Positions 11,922 to 23,000 of a stretch of 64,000 bases of DNA are shown here, one piece after another. The first letter of the stretch is position 1; each line of letters opens with the position of its first letter. Under the pieces are notes generated by a model that saw only the letters and a program-made list of their open reading frames with translations, was not told where the DNA came from and searched no databases. This DNA comes from Microbotryum silenes-acaulis (Eukaryota > Basidiomycota > Microbotryomycetes > Microbotryales > Microbotryaceae). Both the position numbers and the translations under genes were made by a program. The stretch is from assembly GCA_003665825.1 (NCBI GenBank), contig QPFY01000009.1:186001-250000 (forward strand), in the 5' to 3' direction.

Positions 11922-12507
11922 ATGTCTGCCGAGCAGTCCACCTCTTCCTCCGTCGCCACGTTCAAGCGTTACGTCGAGGTCGGCCGCGTCGTCTTGCTCA
12001 GCGAAGGCCCGCAAGCCGGCAAGCTCGCGACCATCGTCGAGATCATTGACCACAACCGAGTACGCACCGTCTCTCTTTATGCATTCCAACCCACCCGGAA
12101 GGACCCTTTTACTCATACATTCACTCCTCTCTCACAGGCATTGATCGAAGGCCCCCTCACCGGTGTCCCGCGCCAATCGTTCCCTTACCGCCGCCTCGTC
12201 CTGACCCCCTTCGTGTTGAAGAAGTTGCCCCGCGCCGCCGGCACCGCGACCGTCAAGAAGGTGTTCGAGGCCTCGGGCGTCCTGGCCAAGTGGGAGGCAT
12301 CGGCATGGGCCCAGAAGCGCAAGGCCGTCGAGGCGAGGAGGAACACGACCGACTTTGACCGATTCGAGATCATGCTCCTCAAAAAGCAACGCCGTCGTTT
12401 GGTGCAGGTACGTCTATATGAAATGGGATACTCGGCTAGGACAATTCACTCACTCGTTTCATTCTCTCTTGTAGGTCGCTGCCTCCAAGGCCAAGAAGTC
12501 CGCATAA
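11922..12507 (+). CDS. RPL14: 60S ribosomal protein eL14
   Basis: Structural protein of the cytosolic large ribosomal subunit. Exons 11922-12059, 12138-12407 and 12475-12507 sum to 441 nt (146 aa). The N-terminal KOW-like fold is visible (KRYVEVGRVVLLSEGPQAGK, then VEIIDHNR), then ALIEGPLTGVPRQSFPYRRL, and the typical basic C-terminal part (KWEASAWAQKRKAVEARRN, FDRFEIMLLKKQRR) ending SKAKKSA. The length is normal for fungal eL14. The start is chosen because the family begins just before the KRYVEVGRV block; an in-frame upstream frame is explained by the probable 5' UTR intron. The last exon codes for only ten residues and the stop. Confidence 0.96.
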
Positions 12508-12921
12508 ACGTGTGGTTTGCGTGAGAAGGCTCTTGTCATCGTAGAAGGAGGAGTACGAGTACGAGGAGAGAGGGAGAGGCTTTTTTACTTTGATATTGGA
12601 AGAGAAGAAGTCAGTTCTTTCGACAACACCTATACACATTGGGCGAGGGACACGGGGAAAGATGCGTCGTTTTGGGGGTGGATGGAAGCACCTGGGAGAA
12701 GCACGGTGTTCGGGGTGTGCGAGAGCTGCACGCATGGTAGACATGGGCGAGATGTTCCTTGTCACGATGGTCTACTCGTTGTTTCCATGGAGCTCGTCGC
12801 CTTTCGGTGCCTCGCAAGCTCTCACCTTCCACTAAAATTATCTCGTGCGAATGCGAAGCAAGCACGTTTGAAATCACCACGTTACATCATTATCCGCTCC
12901 CCAAGGCTTCTATTTATCTCT
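12508..12921. other. Convergent 3' region between RPL14 and the mitochondrial MBA1-like gene
   Basis: About 410 bp where the 3' ends of two converging genes face each other. No coding frame with support and no RNA gene are seen. Confidence 0.5.
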
Positions 12922-14279
12922 CTAAGCCTGATCGGCCGGGTTGGCGATCAAATCCGTTTCGTTGGCGCCTTTTTTGATCATGGTCCAATCGTCTTTGGGG
13001 TGCCACATCTCCCTTTGGAAGACGCAGTACTGAAAATCAATGAAGCAAAGCAATGACTATCAGCTGAAAGCTCTCGACGCAGTTTTTGATCCTCCGGAGA
13101 AGATCGTCGTGCTTAGACCGACCTCGATCACTTCTTGAGGTGCCTGATGCGACCCATTCCCAATCAACTTTCCCATCGAGTCCCGCACTTCCAAGCTCTA
13201 CGACCCCACCAATAGGAAACCCAAATAATCAGTGCACGTCTCATCTTCTGCTTCACTTTCCTCCCATCTCCATCCATTCAAAACTTACCTGCATCGTGAC
13301 GAACCTCACGGCAATCTGCGCGTACCCCTCCCCGACCTTGTACAACTCCATCTGCCTCGAGCACACAAGCGTCTGCGAGACGACGACGTGCAACTTCCAC
13401 GAGAGGCCGAGACGGGGGGAGAACGATCGAACGCGAGTTGCTTTGATTTGGTCGATCACGGCTCGGGTTGCGAGAGGGTTTAGCGCGTCAAAGTTGCCAC
13501 TGGAGAGGGGGGAGGAGGTGGTAGGATATGATGCTTTAGTTCTCAAGTATCGCTTGGTTTTATATCATTCTTTGCAGCTTACGTCGCCATGGCTTGGTTC
13601 GAGATCTTGTAGGCGATCAAAGACCGGTCCTGGAAATGGTTGTACCAGCCCGACCCCAGCACTTTCTTGAGCTTGCGGCGGCTGTTGAGAGCGATGGTAC
13701 TTCTGGTGAGCCGTTGACGACATTCAACGAGCTCTTGGAAGTATCTTACACGTCTAGTGATTGTACTGTGTTGAGGGTGTCGTGCCACATGTAGCGCATC
13801 TTGACCGAGAGCCGAGTCCCTTTCGCGAATTGACGACCATTCCGAGGTGGGATGTGGTTCGCTGTGAAGAGGAAACGTCAGTTTCAGTAATCGAAACAGA
13901 TCTATTCAGACGAGCAGGTGCTCACCAAATACAGGAGCCGAGATCATCTGTTTGTTGTGTTGCGCCCAAACGAGTACACGTTGCGAATCAGCTCACAAAG
14001 CAACTGCCCGTCGTCGCCGTTCTCAACTGAACGTACCTGCCCCAGGTCTTGCTTCATCCTTCCCAACTTGTCAGCCATCTTGCTTTGCCTCCTCTGCAAG
14101 TCTAACCGAGCCTGATCGACACTATCGCTACTGCTCGAGGCGAGTCGTCGTGGCTGGGAGGAGTGGAGGGAAAGTGCGCTGGGCCGGAGGAGGAGCGAGG
14201 TTGTTGGTCTTGATGCTGTTGCTGAGACGAGCAGGTGAGAGGAGAGGAGACGGGCGAGGGGTCGTGATGTTGACTGCAT
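12922..14279 (-). CDS. Mitochondrial MBA1 / mL45-like ribosome-associated membrane protein
   Basis: Likely a Tim44-fold inner-membrane protein that tethers mitochondrial ribosomes and helps insert proteins. The start at 14279 gives a presequence-like N-terminus (MQSTSRPLARLLSSHL, rich in Arg/Ser/Leu). Exon 1 ends at 14037. Then come a 22-nt exon (13926-13947), exons near 13750-13861, 13583-13702 and 13289-13499, and two last exons ending at TAG 12922-12924. Key segments are KGTRLSVKMRYMWHDTLN, WYNHFQDRSLIAYKISNQAM, KLHVVVSQTLVCSRQMELY, AQIAVRFVTMQSLEVRDSMG and the terminal YCVFQREMWHPKDDWTMI. Spacing and order match the MBA1/mL45 core. The family call is from memory of these motifs; whether it is the MBA1 or the mL45 ortholog is open. 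Confidence 0.75.
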
Positions 14280-14297
14280 CGTGGTGGAGGGTGGTGG

Positions 14298-14325
14298 GGA
14301 GTGCGGAGTGCGGAGTGCGGAGTGG
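14298..14325. repeat. Short tandem repeat (GGAGTGC) x3 plus a degenerate fourth unit
   Basis: Three exact 7-bp units and a GGAGTGG fourth, inside the leader of the MBA1-like gene. Confidence 0.85.
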
Positions 14326-14660
14326 GGGGAGCGCGGGAGGAGCGGCCGAGCGCGAGTGCGAAGCCGATTGACATTCATTTCAGCGAGGCGATCTGAGGCA
14401 GCTTGGGTACAACAGGGCATCCCAGTGCATTAACAGACGGCTTTCAAGCACTAGTAGTGAGGCATTACAGCATTACAAAAATCCCAGGCTAAGCAGAACG
14501 AGCGACCTCGGGAGTATTTTTCTACTACTAATAATCTCATATTATGTGCGGTTCGAATATTCGGCGATTCGAAATGAAAACAGCGCAGTGAAGTGTGAAC
14601 TTGAAGCTACTTGAAGCCTGTGAGTCGAATGGCTCGCTCTGTGCTCTCGACCCCTCCCAA

Positions 14661-14670
14661 GTCACGTGAC
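14661..14670. promoter_or_regulatory. CACGTG E-box palindrome (GTCACGTGAC)
   Basis: A perfect 10-bp palindrome about 195 bp upstream of the thioesterase ATG. The TCACGTGA core is the classical site for bHLH factors of the Cbf1/USF type. The binding factor is inferred. The same 13-mer GTCACGTGACATT recurs near 63763. Confidence 0.5.
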
Positions 14671-14864
14671 ATTGCCGCCTTGTTCACCCGTGTGGTCGTC
14701 CATTGCTTCCATCAGCACCCTCGGGCAAGCAAACGTCAGCTGACTCACTTTAATTTCTGACTGGAGCCCCACCCTAACTGATCGCTCCAACCTGTTATGC
14801 CTTACTCTACAGAGCTCGGGCCTCGACGAAGCCATCCGCATCTCTTCCGCGTCCCTACGCAATC

Positions 14865-16433
14865 ATGGCAACGTCAATGCCCTTGTCATCAGGGTCAATC
14901 ATCATCGGCTCAACCGTTGCTGCTCTCTGCCTTGCACGCCTAGGCCACCACTTGATGACGGCCTTGTCCGACCAGGGAACACCCGCTCAAGTCGTCTCGC
15001 CCAAATCCGTCTCGGCTAGTTCAGTCTCGTACCGCGTCAAGATCGACCCAAGCTACTGCGACGAACACGGTCGAGTCTACGGCGGCGAACTGCTCAAACT
15101 GATCGACGTCACCGCCGGCGTCGTCGCAGCCAAAGCGGCCGGAGGACCTTGCGTCACCATCTCGGCCGATCGAGTCGTCTTTCTCTCCGAGATCCTCGTC
15201 GGCGATGTCGTCCTCCTTTCCGGTGCCGTCAATCGTGCTTGGGGCAGTTCGATGGAGATTGGGATCAGGGTCATGAGGGAACGCTCTACCGATCCGATTG
15301 GTCACCAATCCTATTGCTGTCACGCCTACTTGACATTTGTCGCCAAACCTACCCCAGCCCCTGCACCGACGTTCATCACCTCCATCGCCCGATCCCTAGG
15401 CCTCGTCTCCCCGCCCAAACCCATCAAAGCCCAAGTCCCACCCATTGAACCGCTCACGTCGATTGAACACAAGCGTTACCTCTTGGCCGGTCGACGGCGA
15501 GCGCACCGCATCAAAAGCACTTCCAAGAACGACTCCACCCTGTCCGCGTTCCGAGCCCAGGTCTTTCAACTCGAACAAGAGTCGAAACAAATCAGTCTAC
15601 CCGAATCAGAGGGCCTGACGGAGGCCGTTTTACTGGCATTGCAGAAGGAGATGATCGTCGACGCTTGGATGAGGAAGGATCCCGAGGTGCAGATCCAAGG
15701 TGAGGATGTCGTAGTGGCGATCGAAGGCTTCACGGATACCGTCAAGATGCCACTCAAGGAAGTCGAACGAATCAGCCAGCTCAAAGGTCATGGCGGCTAT
15801 CGACGATTGACCGTTGGGAAACCCATCTCGACGGCCAACACCCGAACTCAACCGTCCCCACTCCGCAGCTATTGCGACAATCGAACCCAAGGCACGGATT
15901 CGCAAGCCCCCCTCGAGATGATCGACACCTTGATCATGTGTCTCTGGATCGTACGAGCGCAATTTGTCAATTCTAAAGGTGTCCTCTTCGGCGGGTACCT
16001 GATGCGATGGATCGAAGAAGCCTCGGCGATCGCGGCGCGTCGTATCCTCCCTTCCGCTTCGTGGTCTTCGGCTTGCATCGATTCCCTCACGTTCAAATCG
16101 CCCGTCATTCCGGGGGAAGTCGTTTACATCCGCGCATGCGTCATCAAGGTTTTCGATTCTTCGATCGAGGTGTACGTCGTTGCTACGGCAGAGGATAGGA
16201 ATTCACCCAAACCGACGATCCGCTTGGTCAGCGAAAGCTTCTTCACCCTCGTCGCTGTCGATCCTTCATCGGGTAGACCTCTGAAAGGTAGGTTAAGACG
16301 AGTCATCGTTCCTCCAGGCCCGGCCGAAGAAGTCGTCAAGGATGCCGAGAAGAGGCGCGAATCGAGGTTGATGGACAAGATGATCTTGCAAAGGTGGATA
16401 CAGCAAGGCGCCTTGGTCCTGGGAGGTCTCTGA
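14865..16433 (+). CDS. Double-hotdog acyl-CoA thioesterase
   Basis: Hydrolyses acyl-CoA to free acid and CoA. A single exon of 522 aa, unusual in this intron-rich stretch. The N-terminus has a hydrophobic segment (SGSIIIGSTVAALCLARLG), which may be a membrane anchor or targeting signal. Hotdog domain 1 (about residues 55-165) carries DEHGRVYGGELLKLID; hotdog domain 2 (about residues 355-470) carries VNSKGVLFGGYLMRWIEE. The two-domain order matches the ACOT7/BFIT type (family PF03061 repeated). In domain 1 the usual catalytic Asn position before xxG is Asp, while domain 2 keeps Asn, so domain 2 is probably the main active half. The linker of about 190 residues is long and charged. Chain-length preference cannot be read. 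Confidence 0.85.
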   Translation: MATSMPLSSGSIIIGSTVAALCLARLGHHLMTALSDQGTPAQVVSPKSVSASSVSYRVKIDPSYCDEHGRVYGGELLKLIDVTAGVVAAKAAGGPCVTISADRVVFLSEILVGDVVLLSGAVNRAWGSSMEIGIRVMRERSTDPIGHQSYCCHAYLTFVAKPTPAPAPTFITSIARSLGLVSPPKPIKAQVPPIEPLTSIEHKRYLLAGRRRAHRIKSTSKNDSTLSAFRAQVFQLEQESKQISLPESEGLTEAVLLALQKEMIVDAWMRKDPEVQIQGEDVVVAIEGFTDTVKMPLKEVERISQLKGHGGYRRLTVGKPISTANTRTQPSPLRSYCDNRTQGTDSQAPLEMIDTLIMCLWIVRAQFVNSKGVLFGGYLMRWIEEASAIAARRILPSASWSSACIDSLTFKSPVIPGEVVYIRACVIKVFDSSIEVYVVATAEDRNSPKPTIRLVSESFFTLVAVDPSSGRPLKGRLRRVIVPPGPAEEVVKDAEKRRESRLMDKMILQRWIQQGALVLGGL

Positions 16434-16649
16434 GCTTAACTGACCTTGGGTCTCCTTCTTCCACAGGGTATACGCTTGATCCACAATGTTGTCTCGCAAC
16501 ATTATGTATGGTCGTGGTATGCAAAGATGCTACAGGTTTCAAGGTTGGACCATTGAGATAGGGCTACAGAGAAAGGAAGGTGAAGCGCTATCAAAGTACT
16601 GAACAGAATGACCCGGGACGACGAAGAGCTCAAGAAAGAAGGGATGCTC

Positions 16650-19108
16650 TTAATATTGCGTAAAGTCGTGGCTGTTGTAATTGTTGGGATCGCGCTGCAT
16701 GATGCGATTGTACTCTAGCAACAGGCGGTAGAGGTACGCCTGCATGTCCTCCCAACGCCAGTACGCCGCGGCCCATTCCTTGGATTGAGCGGCCATCGTC
16801 TCGGCGAGTTGGTCGTGCGCGCCATTGCCATCGATGTCACCTTTGAAGAAAGCCATGATATTGAACAGGTCCGTATAATCGACGTTGACGGGGACGTAGT
16901 GGTACCAAGGTTGAATACGATCAAAGTACCATTCAGGACGAATCGTCGACTTGAGCACGAGCGAATTGGAGCTCATCAAGGTATGGAAACGACCTGACCA
17001 TCCGTTGCCGTCGATATCCATCGTGTACTTGTAGAGGTTTTGTTCCTCGCGCGTCATGAAGGGGCTGAAGCGGTGCGTAGATTTAAACTGGTCGCAAAGG
17101 GCTTGGTCCTCGGGAAGGCAGTTGGAGGAAATGTCGCCGACGAGAGCAAAGTCGAAGTAGTCCGCAGCGAGTTCACGAGCGGGGACGGTGTAGGCCGTCA
17201 CGGGGCCCATCGTGTCATTTGTGTCGCTGAGCGAGAGTTGAACAGTCATGTTTCCGTCGACGTCTCCGACTGTCGAAATAATCAAGCCCGAGCCCACAGG
17301 TCAGTTCCAGCGAAGGCGCATAAAGTGTCTCCAGGGCTCATCAAACTCACACTCGATCAATCGAGGTCGCTGCGACATCTCGCGGTTGGTCTTGTCCGAA
17401 AGGTTCAAGTTGGACGCCGTTCCACGCCAAACGACCTTGTCGTTGGTATTTTCGGCCCAAGTCAGGTCGTCTCCGGGTGGCACCTCCCATTGCTCGAGCG
17501 AAGGGAGCAAGAGGTCGTTGTGCATGGTCGTGGTGGCGAAAGTGAAGAGGGGGAACAAGAGAGCCGGTCGAGGACCCTCCCTGTGTACGTAGATACGGAT
17601 ATTTAGCTTTATATTTGGTCAGTCAAGCTGAAAATTGGGTTGATCACTTCTTGAGTGAAAAGCTACTGACCAGGATGTGTATCGATGAAGGGGCTGGATC
17701 TCGGGATGGTTGCACATGTTCATCGCCTCCTTGTGGTCCTCGATGAAATTTATTTTCTTGCCCTCGTTCTTAGCCAGCCGGTGGACGATGTGAGAGACGT
17801 TGCGAATGGGTGAGCCGCGGGGACAAAGATTTTGCCAGCCACTGGGAGGGCGTGGTAAATGAAGCCATCGGTCAGCTCGCCACTAGAGGAATAGAAGATA
17901 CTGGGATTCCCGCATCGGGACTTACTCAAGAGTCTTGTCATCGTCAAAGTCCATGAGCTGGTCCTCAGTGAGGTCTGAAACGGTGGGAATATACAAAGTT
18001 GATCAGAGGATGGCCGTGAGGAAGGATGGAAAAGATCTATGACTTACATCGCTTGGCCTTGGCGGCCTCAATGTGCTTCGCCTTCATGTTGGCAGAGGCG
18101 ACGATGTAGCCCGAATCGTGTCCAGTCGCGGTCAAGTTGAGGTCGGGAAGCATGGGAAAGATACCCTCCATGAGCAACAAGAGGTTCTCCGCGCGCGAGT
18201 TCCTTTTCGTCATCGGGCCCTCGAGGGTGGCGTTGTGGTTCGTCACGTCGATCGTGAAACTGAGGTTGTGGACCCACAGCGTTCCGTCCTCTTGGAGCAT
18301 ATCCGATCGCTCCCGAAGGATCGCACTCGGAATCGAGGCGTAAGGGAGGATGTTCTCGTAAATCGAGTCATATTCGTCGATGAGCTGGACGTTGTTGTCC
18401 ATCGCAAACTGGTACCATCGATCGAAACCGACGGGAGGGTTCTGGTTGTAACGTCGCTTGTACTCCTCAACGGCTTGGACCCGCGAATGACTCTGCTTGG
18501 CGAGCTTGGCATTCCATTGTTGCTCGGCGTCGATGATGAGCTTGTGGATCAGAGAAGGGCCGGTCGAGTTGGATGGCGCGGCAGTGGTGTCGTTCGAAAG
18601 AGAGGCGGTGGTGTCGTTGATCGAAACCATTCCATATGCGTAGCGAAGCGTTCCATTGTAAGGATCGACTTCGTCTTTAATTTTGAGGCTATAGTGGCAA
18701 AATGATCGAGGTCAGTGTGAATCGGGAAGAGGCGGAGCCTAGTGCCAACTTTGCTCACCAGTAAGGAAGGGTGGGGTACTGTTCGCACAGTGCCATGCCA
18801 ATGCGATGATTCTCCTTGGCATTCTTGCGAGCATCCTCGTAAGCACGAGCACTCAACGCAACAGCAACGGTAACACCAGCCACGACGAAGAAAAGGATGG
18901 CCCAGCAGCGCTTCTTCTTCCAGATCGAACGATGGGTCGTCGAGGTCGCCGGCATGCCGGGCCAACTGTCGCGCTGGCGGCGGTTGCGTCGGTCATTGCT
19001 CGTCGCGATCGATTCGTCGTCGTACAACTTTTCGGGGATCATGATCGGGTCTTCAAAAGGGTTTTGGAATTCTTCGAGTGGGGTCGAATAGGGCGTGGTT
19101 GGGCCCAT
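16650..19108 (-). CDS. CAP10-like glycosyltransferase family 90, type II membrane protein
   Basis: Likely a Golgi/ER xylosyl- or glucosyl-type transferase of the CAP10 family. Start ATG at 19108; a cytosolic tail of about 65 residues is followed by one membrane segment (CWAILFFVVAGVTVAVALSA), giving a type II topology. The lumenal part starts with several NxT/S sequons. Diagnostic blocks are PPVGFDRWYQFAMDNNVQLI with DEYDSIYENILPY, GWQNLCPRGSPIRN, NDKVVWRGTASNLN, FMTREEQNLYKYTMDIDGNG, then WSGRFHTLMSSNSLVLKST and IQPWYHYVPVNVDYTDLFNI. It ends at a stop at 16650-16652. The seven exons I assembled join in frame; one junction (intron 17842-17925) requires skipping two nearer AG sites. In Cryptococcus, CAP10 relatives take part in capsule and cell-wall glycosylation; the acceptor here is unknown. 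Confidence 0.88.
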
Positions 19109-20034
19109 CGACCTGCCTTGTGGGATCGCGTGCGATTGAACTAGCTCACAAGCGACAGGAGGCAGATGTCGTCGAGGCTGGAGCTGGGCGTGAAACCGAT
19201 GTAGGTGGGTGTGAAGGAAAGACTGCAGGTGAGGCGTGTGGAGACGGACAAGAAGAGAGAACCGACGTAAGTGCTGACCACCAAATAATCAGAGATGGGC
19301 GCACACGGAGATGAAGGTCAGAGGCGAAGCGGAGCGAGGAGGGTGAGCAGGCCGAGGGCAGAGCGGGCAAGCGCGCAGATTCTGCTCGCTCGCAAGCGGG
19401 AACAGTCTACCTTTGGGCCCTTCCCTTACTCAGTTTTCTGGAAAGGCGATCAAGAGCGTCAATCATCCTCCTTCTTCCGGGATGGGAGGTGGCCAAGTCG
19501 ATCAGGGTTCGCGCTTCGCTCGAGGCGTGTAGGATCCGTACAGTTGGAGCCACAGGAGCCCCCGGGAGCGACTCCGTGCTTGCAGGGCATCCTTCCTGTC
19601 CCGACAAGGATCGCTCGTGCGCGCGCTAAAGTGAAGCCGGATGCGATCTGTCCCTGGGCCCGCTTCTCCCTCGCCCATATGTATATGTACATGCTCAAAA
19701 GCCGCAAGAGAGTTAATGTCATCAAATCCCATCCAAAATTCTCAAGGGCGTCCTCTCGTGTACACAGGACTTGCTTAAGATTTACTGGGAGCCCGCACGT
19801 TTCGTTTCGGCTGCTCCGCCAATCCGCAACGTGAGGCGAGGCGTACAGGGTACACAGGGTGCACATGGCAGGCCACTAACTATGAACTAGGGTTCTAATG
19901 AAAACGCAAAGCACATTCCCGGAAAAGTCACTGAGCCAGAAAATACAATTAGTAACTAAAGATGAGAATATCCGGCCCGGCGCGAGGTATTGGGAGGGTA
20001 AAAATTGCTGACAGGGGTTCATGGACCAGCCCCC
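19109..20034. other. Intergenic region between GT90 gene and MSH6 3' end
   Basis: About 925 bp. A plus-strand frame of 179 codons (19295-19834) lacks any recognisable motif and I consider it chance. No RNA gene or repeat is seen. Confidence 0.4.
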
Positions 20035-23000
20035 TCAGGGAGCCGTGGGTGCGGACGACGATGGAGATGCCGCGCGAGGTTTCCGGTGCACGAGATCGAT
20101 ACCCTGCTTGATCGTCTTGAACGTGCGAACCAACTGCGACTTGTCACCTTCGTACGAGTCCAGGCCGAGTTGAGCTAGCTTCATGAGGAACGCTGCATCA
20201 GCTTGGAGCGTTAGCGGCAGGGACTCGTTGGCGCGCATCTTGCGCTCGCGCGCTCGGGAGGTCGTCTCGAATTGACGCGAGATGTCGATCGCGCGTTGAA
20301 CGAGCGAGCTGAACACATCCTCAAAAGGTTTCGGGGTTAGTGAAGTGTTCCAGTTGATCCAGTTGTACAATGATGGAGCAGACAACTCACTCGGGCATAC
20401 CCGCCATCGCCGCCACATGGGGTCCGTACGACTTTGGCGCCGAGCCGTTGATCTACATTCACCCAAGTCTGGTGTCAGGTTCTAGCACAACGAACAAATG
20501 GAAATTTTCGCCTGAGCTCACCAGTTTGTATAAGAAAACCACTGCTCGAGTATCATCCGAGACCTGGGTGCTCATGTTGCACAGTCGAATTCTGAGCAGC
20601 CAGTTGGCGGTCAGCGAACTGTCGTACAAGAACATACTCGGCAATGCAGTGAGACTCACTGAGGATGGTACTGTGGTCCAGAGATTGCGAAGAATACGAC
20701 GACAATTTGGTCAGCGGCCATCAACTGTGGTGATCGAAGATGTCGTTGTCGTCCACTCACCTCAAAGTCCTCGGTGAGCGACGTGAAATGGGTAGCAAAG
20801 AAGCCGACGCAACCAACATGGGTCGCCAAGCGATGCAAGACCGAGTAGGCAATCGCCATCCCATCATACGTGCTGGTACCGCGTCCAAGCTCATCGAGAA
20901 TGACGAGCGATCGAGGTGTCGCCTTAGTCAGGATCTTGTTGCAGTCGTCCATTTCGACCTTGAACGTCGACGCGTTCGCAAAAATAAAGTCATTGGCACC
21001 CATTCGAGAGTAGATAGCGTCGACGGGGGCGATGCGCGCTCTGGCAGCCGGTACGAAGCAGCCAACTGTGCGAAGATGGACAGTCAGTCAGATTGGGACG
21101 GGGGTTTCCACTGTTATGCCCTTCACACGCACGTTGAGCCATGATGATGGCGGCACAGGTCATGCGCAGTAGTGTACTTTTACCCGCCATCTGTGAAGAT
21201 CAAGGAACTTTGTAAGCTTCAATCAAACAGTCCCGTGGGCCAGGATACTCACATTGGGACCCGTAAGCAAGATGAGCTGCTCGGCGTCACCGCCGAGAGC
21301 GACGTCGTTGGGGATGAAATCGATCGAAGCACTGCGCAAGGCTCGACTAAGTACATGAACAAAAAAAACCCATCGCAGTGAATCAACTCACTTGAGTACG
21401 CAAGGATGGCGCAGCTCTTCGAACTCGAGCACAGCGCAATCCGAATCGGCCACGATCTCTGGTCGTACCGCGGGCTCACCGAGCGCCGCCGAACTCTTGG
21501 ACAGACTCAACAGACAGTCGAGCTCGGCGACTGTCTTGACGACTTGTAAGAACGTTGAATAGTCGCGGTCAAAGGCAGCGTAGACGCGCAAGTGGAACTC
21601 GTTGACGACAGTGTGCTTGCGCTCACGCGCCTCCTTGAGCTTGGTCACCAAACGCGTCACTTCGGGCGACCAGTAACGATTCACATCCTGAGGAAGATAC
21701 ACGTTTTGCTCAGCGCAGGCTCAAATTGACTGTAATTGAGCTCGGGCTCACTTTGGTGCTGGACATTTTGGTCCAATTGGAAGGTGCTTTGATCTTGACC
21801 GGGACTTGGATCTGGAATCGCAGCAAAGGCAGAGGGCAACAGATCAGCACTCGTTTCATCGTTTTTTTCGACGACACGGACGAAAAGCGATCACTGACCT
21901 GGAAGATATCCTTGGTGCCAATATCGCGGTAGATGATCGCGGGGCAGCTGTTGCAGACGAGAGCGTGTAGATTCGGCTCAGCAGCTGAGGAAGTTTGCTC
22001 CATCGAGATTAGCCCTCGACTCACCGTAAATCCTTCTTGGCTTTCTCCAGCTGCTCATCCAGCTGTTCCTCGATCTGCTCGACCTTCCGCCGAACAACCT
22101 GCGGAAAGATGGCCAGAAACATCAGTAGACAGCTTTAGACCGTGCTCAGGCTACCCACTCACCTCATACTGCTCGTCCTTGCCTTCAACAGGCAGTAACT
22201 CGTCCCCGTCATACATCGCCTCGATCTCCTCCAGCAAAGGTCCCAGATCCGGCGCACTCCGAATCAACTGCGGGATTCCAGTCGAAACGAACTCGTCCGC
22301 GAGGTTGCCGAGCACCTCGAGCGTCCTCGCGACCTTGCCAAAGGAGGCGACGACCTTGAGGAAGTCCTGCTTCTTGCACGACTTGGCGTGGATGCGCGAA
22401 AGCATGCGCTCAAGATCTGGCAGATTTTTGGCCATCGAGTCAAAAGTCGAGACAAAATTGGCGTGAGCGAGCAAATCCTCTACGGCATCGAGGCGCTGGT
22501 TGATTGCCGCGGCCTCTCGCAAGGGCGCGCACAGCCAGACTTTGAAGAGACGCTTGCCAAAGGGAGTGACGCATCGACTGAGCAGCTGCAGCAGCGTCCC
22601 TTCGATGCCACCCTGAGAGTTCTGTAATACCTCGATGTGAGCTAAGGTTTGACCGTCAAGCACTAGCGCACGACCCTGGGACAATGGGTCGTAGATGTTG
22701 AAGTTGTTGTTGGTCACGAGCTCCTTGTCTAGGTTGAGCTGCTCGAGGTACCAGATCATGCCTCCCAGGGCCGACATGGCGAGAGGTTTGTCGTACATTG
22801 AGCGGATGCTCTCGGGTACCAGCGCCGCCTCTTCCTCCTCGGCGGTCGTCTCGACATCGATATCGTCGTTGCTCGAGTTGGCCTCCTTGGCCTGTTTGAA
22901 AAGCTTGACGAGCGACTTGCGCGTGTCGTCGGCGCGTTTGAACTCGGTGCCCGCCTTGAGCGCGGTCCACTGAGTGTCGATGCTGAGGCAGGAGCGCAAG

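Larger units (their letters stand above)
14280..14864. other. Divergent intergenic region MBA1-like / acyl-CoA thioesterase
   Basis: About 585 bp with an AT-rich core (14515-14560). It contains a GGAGTGC short tandem repeat (14298-14325), close to the start of the minus-strand gene, and a perfect GTCACGTGAC palindrome at 14661-14670. Confidence 0.5.

Noticed and set aside
19295..19834. 179-codon plus-strand frame between GT90 and MSH6
   Set aside because: No motif, no splice pattern, biased composition.
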